From Myxococcales bacterium (GTDB lineage: Bacteria; Myxococcota; UBA727; GCA-2721815), in contig PBLQ01000011.1 in the NCBI GenBank assembly GCA_002721815.1, forward strand, positions 197,682-234,764: a DNA stretch of 37,083 bases, written 5' to 3'. This document shows, piece after piece, positions 17,452 to 24,024 of this stretch (position 1 is the first letter of the stretch; each line of letters begins with the position of its first letter). The position numbers were made by a program, and so were the translations under genes. The notes beneath the pieces were generated by a model. The model was not told the DNA's origin and did no database searches. It saw only the letters and a program-made list of their open reading frames with translations.

Positions 17452-18798
17452 ATGAAAAAAGCGCTATGCACCCTGTCTTTCCTCGCTTTCGCAATCGGCT
17501 GCGGTCCTGAGGCCGAAGATGTGGCTGAAAAAATCGAAGGTTGTCCCGCCGGTACCTCTGCGATTAACCCTGATGCAGACATGCCCGTCTGTGAACTCGT
17601 GGGTGTGATCACCGAAGACCTCACCTTAGATGCCGAACGTGCGTGGCTCTTGAACGATGCCGTATATATCGGTGATGGCACCACCACCAACACCCTGACC
17701 CTCGAACCCGGAACCACCGTGTACGGAAAAATGGGCAGCAAAGCTTATTTGGTGATTCAGCGCAATGCTCAAATCATCGCTGACGGCACGGCCGAAGCAC
17801 CCATCGTTTTCACTTCTGAAGCCCCTGTGGGCGAGCGTAAAGTGGGCGACTGGGGTGGTATCGTCATCAACGGCAAAGCCCCTGTGAACCTCTGCCCCGA
17901 CATGGACGACTGCAACATTGAGGGCGAAGCTGACACAGGCACCTACGGTGGCAACATCTCTGATGATAACAGTGGCATTCTTCGTTACGTTCGCGTGGAG
18001 TTCGCGGGCAAAGACGTGGACAGCGAGAACCAGCTCAACGGCATTGGATTTCAAGCAGTGGGCAGCGGTACTGTGATTGAAAACATTCAGGTACACATGG
18101 CCCAAGACGATTGCATTGAATTCTTTGGAGGCACCGCTAACTTCCGTAACGTGCTTTGTACCGGCATTGGTGACGACAACTTGGACTGGACTTTTGGCTG
18201 GACCGGTAAAGGCGAAGGCCTTGTGGTTCAACAATACGACGGCATCGGTGAGCGCGGCATCGAAGCTGACAGCAACAAAACAGCGGGCACCACACCTGTT
18301 TCGAAGCCTACTTTGAGCAACATTACGCTGGTGGGTGCACCCAACTCCGACACCTCTGACGTGGGCATGCTCTTCCGTCGCGGTACAGGCGCAACCATTT
18401 ACAACGCAGTGGTCGTTGGCTTCAAATCTGCATGCATCGATGTGGACGGCGAAGAAACCTTCGATTTGGCTGAAACCAACCTCACCATCGAAAACAGTGT
18501 GTTCGCATGCGACACCACTTTCAAAACCGATGACGAAAAAGACGACAATGAGCAAACCATTGTTGACCCCATCGATTTGGAAGAATACTTCATGGACGAA
18601 GCTTTGAACAACTCTGAAGCCAACCCAGAAGATGTTCTAGAGGACGCTTTCAATGAACTCGCGCCTAACTTCAGCGTGAAGGGCTCTTTCACCAGCAAAA
18701 CCCTTTCCGACAGCTTTTTCCAAGCATCCGGTTACGTGGGTGGGGTTGACCCAAGCAGCCCTTGGACCCAAGACTGGACTGTAAGTCACCGCGAATAA
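17452..18798 (+). CDS. Right-handed beta-helix lipoprotein
   Basis: The 448-aa product starts at ATG 17452 behind AGGAG. Its lipoprotein signal peptide ends in 'LAFAIGC', so Cys18 would be lipidated. The mature protein is acidic and made of short beta-helix repeats: 'LTLEPGTTVYGK', 'AQIIADGTAEAPIVFTS', 'DWGGIVINGKAPVN', 'LRYVRVEFAG', 'VHMAQDDCIEFFGGTANFRNVLC'. Cys pairs and an Asp/Glu-rich loop ('DEKDDNEQ') are present. Proteins of this type are common beside TonB-dependent receptors in Bacteroidota and Gammaproteobacteria; the function is not established. Here it lies upstream of, and co-oriented with, a TonB system and shares its promoter motif. A surface-exposed ligand-binding partner for the receptor is a reasonable inference. 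An intrinsic terminator follows. Confidence 0.85.
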   Translation: MKKALCTLSFLAFAIGCGPEAEDVAEKIEGCPAGTSAINPDADMPVCELVGVITEDLTLDAERAWLLNDAVYIGDGTTTNTLTLEPGTTVYGKMGSKAYLVIQRNAQIIADGTAEAPIVFTSEAPVGERKVGDWGGIVINGKAPVNLCPDMDDCNIEGEADTGTYGGNISDDNSGILRYVRVEFAGKDVDSENQLNGIGFQAVGSGTVIENIQVHMAQDDCIEFFGGTANFRNVLCTGIGDDNLDWTFGWTGKGEGLVVQQYDGIGERGIEADSNKTAGTTPVSKPTLSNITLVGAPNSDTSDVGMLFRRGTGATIYNAVVVGFKSACIDVDGEETFDLAETNLTIENSVFACDTTFKTDDEKDDNEQTIVDPIDLEEYFMDEALNNSEANPEDVLEDAFNELAPNFSVKGSFTSKTLSDSFFQASGYVGGVDPSSPWTQDWTVSHRE

Positions 18799-18820
18799 GA
18801 GACTTTTTTGTCTAAAGGCC

Positions 18821-18862
18821 AGCGGGCGCTTCGTTTTTTACGGACCGCCCGCTTTTCTTTTG
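18821..18862 (+). terminator. Intrinsic terminator after beta-helix lipoprotein
   Basis: An eight-base-pair stem (AGCGGGCG at 18821-18828 with CGCCCGCT at 18846-18853) encloses a 17-base loop and is followed by a T-rich run with one C. It ends the lipoprotein transcript just before the next Pho-box-like promoter, so the two units are transcribed separately. Confidence 0.85.
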
Positions 18863-18872
18863 TTTTTCCTGA

Positions 18873-18907
18873 GCGTCACGGACCTGTCACTTTGACCTGT
18901 GCAGAGT
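18873..18907 (+). promoter_or_regulatory. Pho-box-like promoter 2 (DUF3450-ttpC-exbB)
   Basis: The 18-mer GCGTCACGGACCTGTCAC at 18873-18890 has GTCAC twice, 11 bases apart, matching 12 of 18 Pho-box consensus positions. A -10-like CAGAGT lies at 18902-18907, 11 bases after the box. The sequence from here to the start codon, including the AGGAGCACC ribosome-binding segment, is clearly related to the leader of exbD at 21734-21806. Confidence 0.55.
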
Positions 18908-18947
18908 ACTTCCATCAAGATTTTGATCCCTTTCATAGGAGCACCCT

Positions 18948-19718
18948 GTGTCAACAAAACGAAACCTATTAGCAAGCCTGGCAATCGGGGCCATCGCGGC
19001 TTCAACCGCCCACGCGAAAGATCTCACGGCTTTGGCCAAAGAGCTGGCCAACTTGCGCCAAGAAGTGGCCGAACTCGAAAGCCAACTCGGTGATAAACGA
19101 GCTCAGTATCGCGCTCAAGAAGACAGTCTATCTCGACAAGTGGCTGAAATGGAAGGCGACGTTCGCAGAGAAGAACTGCTGCTGGATAAAGTTCGTTTGG
19201 AAATCAACAGCCGTGAACAACGCATCCAAGAAATCGGTGGTGAAGAAACCCCGATTAAAACCACCGTCCTCAAATCGTGCGACGAGTTAGAACAACACAT
19301 TAGCAGCTCATTGCCATTCAAACGCGCAGAGCGATTGGCCTCAGTGACCGAGTTGAAAAAACAAATCAACAGTGAAGTCCTCAGTCCTCGTAAAGCAGCC
19401 TCCCAGGTATGGGGCATTATTCAAGACGAGGTTCGGCTCTCACGGGAAAACATTCTCGATCAACAAATCATTGAAGTGGACGGCAAAACCTTCCAGGCCA
19501 AAGTGATTCATATCGGTATGGTGGCTTTGTATTTTGAGCTGCCCAACGGTTTGAATGGTTACGCCAAGAAAAACGGTACCCATTACGAAATGACGCTGGC
19601 CAGCGATCCTCAGGAACAAGAAGCCATCCAAAAACTGTTCGAGGATTTTTCAAAACAAATTCGACAAGGTGAATTCTACCTGCCGCACGTCCAAATCAGT
19701 CAGGGAGGTGTACAATGA
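18948..19718 (+). CDS. DUF3450 periplasmic coiled-coil protein of the TonB cluster
   Basis: The 256-aa product starts at GTG 18948, six bases after AGGAG, with a Sec signal peptide ending 'ASTAHA'. Residues 25-95 form a long coiled coil ('LTALAKELANLRQEVAELESQL'). The C-terminal half has the DUF3450 core: 'LPFKRAERLASVTELKKQI', 'SPRKAASQVWGIIQDEV' and 'AKVIHIGMVALYFELPNG'. DUF3450 genes sit directly upstream of ttpC-exbB-exbD-tonB in Vibrio and Shewanella TonB2-type loci, and the same order is seen here. The role is unknown but it must act in the periplasm with TtpC. Its stop overlaps the ttpC start by four bases (ATGA). Confidence 0.85.
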   Translation: MSTKRNLLASLAIGAIAASTAHAKDLTALAKELANLRQEVAELESQLGDKRAQYRAQEDSLSRQVAEMEGDVRREELLLDKVRLEINSREQRIQEIGGEETPIKTTVLKSCDELEQHISSSLPFKRAERLASVTELKKQINSEVLSPRKAASQVWGIIQDEVRLSRENILDQQIIEVDGKTFQAKVIHIGMVALYFELPNGLNGYAKKNGTHYEMTLASDPQEQEAIQKLFEDFSKQIRQGEFYLPHVQISQGGVQ

Positions 19719-21145
19719 AAAAGTTGAGTTTTATCATTGCCGCCGGGCTTCTTTGTGCCCCCAGCTTGTACGCCGAAACCACGCCCAAAGCTTCCAAGCC
19801 CGCAAAAGCGGCGCCCGAAAAATCGAAAAAGCAAGAGACGGCATCATTGGCCCGCGCTTACAAGCGTGAATTTGCCTTTCTCGAATCTGAGAAACGGGCA
19901 TTGCTCAAAAGGCTCAAAAAAATCGAGACGCAGCATGAAGACAACAGAAACGGCCTCGAAGATAAAATCGCATTGTTGAAGGCCAAATTGCTTTCTTTTT
20001 CTGCGAAGAGCACCACCCAGAACAACCGTTTGTTCAAACTCGAAGACCGTTTGTCGTCCACAGAGGCAGCGGCAGACAACTTACAAAGCATCGTTGAGCA
20101 AGCCCAAGAAGAGGGCCTGCTTGCCAAAGATCCTGAAAACCAAGAGGCGTTGAGCGAGCAACTCGCGAAGACCTTCACCAATGGGATTGCCAAAGCCAAG
20201 GCAAGCGCCACCACTGTGAAGACACAAGGTCACTTCTTTCTCACCTCGGGGGAAAAAGTCGCTGGGACCCTGATGCATATCGGGAAAACCATTAGTTTTG
20301 GTGTGAGTGAAAAGGAATCGGGCTTTATCACCCCCCTTGATGCAGACAATTATCGGGTGATGAAAATCAGCCCAGAAGCGCAAAAACTACAAAACCATGC
20401 CGCGTCCACTGCCAGCCTCACAGGCTTTGTGTACGAGCCGACCGAAAAAGGCATTGCCCCCAAGAAAGAAAAAACACTTGAAGAGTTTTTGGCTGCGGGT
20501 GGGATTATTGGCTACGTGATCATCGGGCTTGGTTTGTTTGCCCTGCTCATCGCCCTTCTACGTACCTTTAACCTTCGTCGACTCGGCTCCAAGCGTAACG
20601 ACTCAGACGCCACTGTGTGGGACGCCATTTCCAATCAAGATTGGGACAAAGCCAATCAAGAACTGCAACATTTGTCGGGCTCTAAATCTCGATTGCTCCA
20701 TGAAGGCATTGCGTTACTGAGAGAAGGACGCGCTGAGATCATGGACAAGCTAGAGGAAATCTATCTGTCAGAAGAAGGTAAAATCGATCGCATGGGCGCC
20801 ATGATTTTGGTCTTCGCTGCCGTCGCCCCACTAATGGGCCTCCTTGGTACGGTGACCGGTATGATTTCTACCTTCGATATTATCACCGAGTTTGGTACTG
20901 GCGACCCCAAACTGCTCTCCAGCGGTATCTCAGAAGCCTTGGTCACCACCGAGCTGGGCCTCATCGTTGCGATTCCATCTTTGTTGCTGGGCAACATGCT
21001 CAATGGCTGGGCGGACAACATCAAAGGCGAGCTGGAATCATTGATTCTCAGAATCCAAAATGTGGCCACCGAAAATACGCCTGGCCCCACCCACGCTATT
21101 AAAAAAGCCCCCGAAACCGTTCCACCTGTTTTGAAGGTCGGTTAG
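19715..21145 (+). CDS. TtpC-like MotA/TolQ/ExbB proton channel protein
   Basis: The 476-aa product has a Sec signal peptide (about residues 1-20), a Lys/Glu-rich coiled coil (about 40-150) and a periplasmic domain with 'FFLTSGEKVAGTLMHIGKTISFG'. A membrane helix follows near 260 ('GGIIGYVIIGLGLFALLIALL'). The C-terminal MotA/TolQ/ExbB domain includes 'GAMILVFAAVAPLMGLLGTVTGMISTFDIITEFGTGDPKLLSSGISEALVTTELGL'. This is the architecture of TtpC in Vibrio TonB2 systems, a fourth component needed beside ExbB, ExbD and TonB. An ATGA junction joins it to the DUF3450 gene, and exbB starts three bases after its stop. The periplasmic segment around 'HIG' resembles the DUF3450 protein. Confidence 0.9.
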   Translation: MKKLSFIIAAGLLCAPSLYAETTPKASKPAKAAPEKSKKQETASLARAYKREFAFLESEKRALLKRLKKIETQHEDNRNGLEDKIALLKAKLLSFSAKSTTQNNRLFKLEDRLSSTEAAADNLQSIVEQAQEEGLLAKDPENQEALSEQLAKTFTNGIAKAKASATTVKTQGHFFLTSGEKVAGTLMHIGKTISFGVSEKESGFITPLDADNYRVMKISPEAQKLQNHAASTASLTGFVYEPTEKGIAPKKEKTLEEFLAAGGIIGYVIIGLGLFALLIALLRTFNLRRLGSKRNDSDATVWDAISNQDWDKANQELQHLSGSKSRLLHEGIALLREGRAEIMDKLEEIYLSEEGKIDRMGAMILVFAAVAPLMGLLGTVTGMISTFDIITEFGTGDPKLLSSGISEALVTTELGLIVAIPSLLLGNMLNGWADNIKGELESLILRIQNVATENTPGPTHAIKKAPETVPPVLKVG

Positions 21146-21148
21146 TTC

Positions 21149-21673
21149 ATGGAAATGCTCAAAGACGTACAGGACTATATGGTTTCAGGGGGGTTTGTCA
21201 TGCCGCCCCTGATGCTCTTGACCTTTGCCCTTTGGTACCAACTCACCGAGCGCTATTTTATTTTGAACGAAAACAAAAACATCAAAATTAGTCTCAGAAA
21301 ACAGCTCCAGAACGTGAACCCCTACGCATTGGATTACCTTTTTCTTCAGGTACAAACCCACATGAAAAAGGGCAAAATGACCATCAAGGCCATCGTGGGC
21401 AGCGCACCCTTGCTGGGGCTTCTGGGGACCGTGAATGGCATGATCACCACTTTTGACTCACTGGGTGACATGACCCTTTTCTCCCAAACGGGCGGTGTGG
21501 CCGGCGGCATCTCTCAAGCCCTTATCACCACCCAAATGGGCCTGTGCGTGGCCATTCCAGGGGTGATCGCAGGTCGCATTTTAGACCGTCGGGAAACCGC
21601 CATTTGCAACGAGATGGAAGAATTCAAAAAAGCCCTTCTCAACCAAGAGACTTCCGCCGCCCCTGCCAGCTAA
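21149..21673 (+). CDS. exbB: ExbB-like proton channel subunit
   Basis: The 174-aa product is a short MotA/TolQ/ExbB-family protein of the ExbB2 type. Helix 1 lies near residues 14-30 ('GGFVMPPLMLLTFALW'). The conserved C-terminal pair of helices includes 'AIVGSAPLLGLLGTVNGMITTFDSLG' and 'GGISQALITTQMGLCVAIPGVIAG'. With ExbD it would conduct protons and energise TonB. It follows ttpC after three bases. A hairpin-plus-T-run and a new promoter lie downstream, so in this locus exbB and exbD are in separate transcription units. That is unusual, because the two proteins form one complex. Confidence 0.92.
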   Translation: MEMLKDVQDYMVSGGFVMPPLMLLTFALWYQLTERYFILNENKNIKISLRKQLQNVNPYALDYLFLQVQTHMKKGKMTIKAIVGSAPLLGLLGTVNGMITTFDSLGDMTLFSQTGGVAGGISQALITTQMGLCVAIPGVIAGRILDRRETAICNEMEEFKKALLNQETSAAPAS

Positions 21674-21696
21674 GTATCTGTAAAATATAGTTTATC

Positions 21697-21731
21697 ACTG
21701 AGGCCGAGCACCGTTTTCCTTAGTTTTTCTT
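21697..21731 (+). terminator. Probable intrinsic terminator between exbB and exbD
   Basis: ACTGAGG (21697-21703) pairs with CCTTAGT (21718-21724) in a seven-base-pair stem with one G-T wobble and a 14-base loop, followed by TTTTTCTT. It is weaker than the hairpin after the lipoprotein gene, so some readthrough into exbD is likely. Its position just before a new promoter supports the call. Confidence 0.6.
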
Positions 21732-21733
21732 CC

Positions 21734-21768
21734 CCGTCACATAACTGTCACGTTGATCAGCGCAGACT
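21734..21768 (+). promoter_or_regulatory. Pho-box-like promoter 3 (exbD-tonB-TPR-receptor)
   Basis: The 18-mer CCGTCACATAACTGTCAC at 21734-21751 matches 16 of 18 positions of the PhoB box, including the A/T-rich four-base spacer. A -10-like CAGACT lies at 21763-21768, 11 bases after the box, in exactly the position of CAGAGT in promoter 2. A conserved TTGA and GCAGA, the box and an AGGAGCACC ribosome-binding segment are shared with the leader at 18873-18947. This is the best of the three boxes. Confidence 0.65.
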
Positions 21769-21806
21769 CTATCCAACAAAGGGAAGGATCCCTTAGGAGC
21801 ACCACA

Positions 21807-22217
21807 ATGAGAATGAAACGCAGACAAAAAAATGAGCAGGACGGGATCGATATCTCGCCACTCATCGATATGGTTTTCATTCTGCTGATCTTTTTCATGG
21901 TCTCCACCACTTTTGTGAAAGATGCCAAAGTGGACATCAACCGACCCACGGCTTCAACGGCCACGGCCGCTTCCGAAAAATCCTTGCGCGTGACTTTAGA
22001 CAGCCAAGGACAAGTGACCATCGACGGCAAAGAAGTTCGCTCCTGGATGCTTCAAAGCCGCGTTCGAGATTTTTTAAAGTCTGCCACATCCAAAGAAGTT
22101 CTCATCGTGACAGACAAAAGCATTTTAGCAGATCAACTCATTCACGTGGTTGATCAATGTAGATTGGGCGGCGCTCAGCAAATCGCAGTGGCGACCATCA
22201 AAGAGGTAGGCTTATGA
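21807..22217 (+). CDS. exbD: ExbD-like TonB energiser subunit
   Basis: The 136-aa product starts at ATG 21807, seven bases after AGGAG; the longer frame from 21753 would run through the promoter. After a short basic cytoplasmic tail comes 'DISPLIDMVFILLIFFMVSTTF', a single membrane helix with the essential Asp at residue 21. A periplasmic ExbD/TolR domain follows ('LRVTLDSQGQVTIDGKEV', 'VLIVTDKSILADQLIHVVDQCRLGGAQQIAVAT'). Its stop overlaps the tonB start (ATGA), so the two are translationally coupled. Confidence 0.94.
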   Translation: MRMKRRQKNEQDGIDISPLIDMVFILLIFFMVSTTFVKDAKVDINRPTASTATAASEKSLRVTLDSQGQVTIDGKEVRSWMLQSRVRDFLKSATSKEVLIVTDKSILADQLIHVVDQCRLGGAQQIAVATIKEVGL

Positions 22218-22846
22218 TCGAAATGAAAAACTTCAGATTCCGCGCATTGTTCACCGCTGCTTTCGTTAGCTTTGGCGTGCTCGCTTTAGCTGCTGGCCTC
22301 AATGAACTCACAGCCACCAAAGACAAAAAAGACATTGGCCCTGCCGTGGCTTTTCAGGTCAAAAAGCAAGAACCCAAAAAGGCCAAAAAAGTAGTTCGCA
22401 AAAAGCGCAACAAGCCCAAGCCGCGCACCAATAAAGCGCCTCCTCCCCCCATGCTCAGTGGCGCAGGGGCCCTTTCTGGCGTGGCCGTGGCTGGTCTGAA
22501 CTTCTTGGATGACGACAGCTTGAACAACGAACTTTTCGGCGACACCAAAAACACTGTCATGACCGAAGAAACCGTTGACAGCCTCCCCCAACCAAGACGC
22601 CAAGTGCCTCCAGGCTACCCTGACACCGCACGTCACAGTGGCATCACCGGTCAGGTCACATATTCTTTGCTCATCGGCACCGATGGTCGCGTGGAACGCA
22701 TTAAAGTCGCCACAGCGTCACCCATGGGTGTGTTTGAACAAGAAGGTCAAAATGCCTTGTCACAATGGGAGTTCGAACCTGCGACCTTTCAAGGCAACCC
22801 CGTTCGGGTATGGGCCACACAAACCCTGCGGTTTGAACTCAACTAA
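22214..22846 (+). CDS. tonB: TonB energy transducer
   Basis: The 210-aa product has an N-terminal membrane anchor (about residues 10-28) and a Lys/Pro-rich periplasm-spanning linker (about 46-80, 'KKAKKVVRKKRNKPKPRTN'). A Gly/Ala segment follows, then a C-terminal TonB domain from about residue 127 ('PRRQVPPGYPDTARHSGITG' to 'VWATQTLRFELN'). The linker is short compared with classical TonB, as in TonB2-type proteins that work with TtpC. It starts within the exbD stop codon (ATGA), and the TPR gene starts three bases after it ends. It is expected to energise the receptor encoded at 24025. Confidence 0.93.
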   Translation: MIEMKNFRFRALFTAAFVSFGVLALAAGLNELTATKDKKDIGPAVAFQVKKQEPKKAKKVVRKKRNKPKPRTNKAPPPPMLSGAGALSGVAVAGLNFLDDDSLNNELFGDTKNTVMTEETVDSLPQPRRQVPPGYPDTARHSGITGQVTYSLLIGTDGRVERIKVATASPMGVFEQEGQNALSQWEFEPATFQGNPVRVWATQTLRFELN

Positions 22847-22849
22847 GCC

Positions 22850-24013
22850 ATGAACACCTGTAAAAACTTACTCTCTTTGGTGCTTATCTTGACCCACCTG
22901 TGTGTGTCAGGCGCCGCCATGGCAGACGAGCCAAAAGAGGAAGTGGACCCTTTGGCCATCGCCACCGTTCTCCTAAAGGCGGGGCAATACGAAAAAGTGG
23001 CACAGGTTTTTGCAGAGCTAAATACGAAAAAATTAACTCCGGAGCAGCTGAACCGCTTACACCTTCTCAAAGCGGAATATCATCTCCAAAGACAAGATTA
23101 TGATGCGGCAGAGACTAATTTCCGGAAAGCCCTAAACCAATCAAAAGAAAAAGACTTGGTCCGCCTGAAACTGATCAAGGTTCTCTTTCTTCAAAAAAAG
23201 CCCACCAAAGTGCTTCACGAAATCGCGCTTCTCACGCCCCAAACCCGTCACCAACCCCTCACCCTGCAATTTGAAGCAGAGGCTTATTTCTTAACCGATG
23301 CCATCGAAAAAGGTTTCGAAGTACTCAGTCTCGCACAAGCCAAATACCCTGACGAAATTCGGTTCCCACTAAAGCGTGTGGTGGTATTGGCTGAGCATTC
23401 TTTGGCTCAAACCGCCGTGGAAGAAGCGCTGGAGTTATTGGGCCACCCGGGATGCCGCGCCGAAAACCTGTTGCAAATCGCACAAATCTTCACGCAGCAA
23501 AAAGACTACAAAAACGCGGTCATTTTGCTCGAAGGTGCACGCTTGCAGCTGTTCGGCACCCAGAAAATAGCCAAAGCCCTGGCTTTCAACTACGCACAAA
23601 TGGGCGAGTACAAACTGGCTGGAGAAGTGCTGTACCAAAGCGGACTTGAGCAAGATGAAATCAACCTGCAATCTGCTGAACTGTTTCGAAAAGCAGGCGA
23701 TTATCATCGGGCTGAATGGATGAATGCGCAGGTGGAAAACCAAGAAAAGAAATTACTCCAACGGTTTGGGATGTTACTACAAACAAAATCGTTTGAGTCT
23801 GCCGCAGCTTTGGCACCTCGACTGCGGCGAAATGGACTAACCCAAGAGGGACAAGTTCAATATGGCCTTGCCTACGCATATTTCCAAACCGGTCAGTTTC
23901 AGAAGAGCAAGAGCACTTTACAAAGCATTCGTGACGACGCCTACTTCGAAGATGCTGCCCGACTGCTGCAAGTGGTCGGTGATTGTATCGAGAAGCCCGT
24001 TTCATGTAACTAA
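22850..24013 (+). CDS. TPR-repeat protein of the TonB cluster
   Basis: The 387-aa product has a Sec signal peptide (about residues 1-25, ending 'VSGAAMA') and a series of helical tetratricopeptide-like repeats, for example 'LLKAGQYEKVAQVFAELN', 'YHLQRQDYDAAETNFRKAL', 'QIFTQQKDYKNAVILLEGA' and 'AYFQTGQFQKSKSTLQSI'. A TPR gene in this place is typical of ttpC-exbB-exbD-tonB loci. The protein probably scaffolds the complex in the periplasm. There is no visible ribosome-binding site; it is three bases from the tonB stop and likely translated by coupling. The receptor gene follows after 11 bases. Confidence 0.87.
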   Translation: MNTCKNLLSLVLILTHLCVSGAAMADEPKEEVDPLAIATVLLKAGQYEKVAQVFAELNTKKLTPEQLNRLHLLKAEYHLQRQDYDAAETNFRKALNQSKEKDLVRLKLIKVLFLQKKPTKVLHEIALLTPQTRHQPLTLQFEAEAYFLTDAIEKGFEVLSLAQAKYPDEIRFPLKRVVVLAEHSLAQTAVEEALELLGHPGCRAENLLQIAQIFTQQKDYKNAVILLEGARLQLFGTQKIAKALAFNYAQMGEYKLAGEVLYQSGLEQDEINLQSAELFRKAGDYHRAEWMNAQVENQEKKLLQRFGMLLQTKSFESAAALAPRLRRNGLTQEGQVQYGLAYAYFQTGQFQKSKSTLQSIRDDAYFEDAARLLQVVGDCIEKPVSCN

Positions 24014-24024
24014 AGGTCATCCCC

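Noticed and set aside
17626-18555. 309-codon open frame opposite the beta-helix lipoprotein
   Set aside because: Antisense shadow of a gene with a clear signal peptide and repeats; the antisense product is unusually rich in His, Val and Cys and has no family match by eye.
18873-18907. Reading the TGTCAC-type motifs as sigma-54 promoters
   Set aside because: The invariant GG and GC of the -24/-12 elements are missing and the repeat period is 11 bases, which fits a tandem OmpR/PhoB-type site better.
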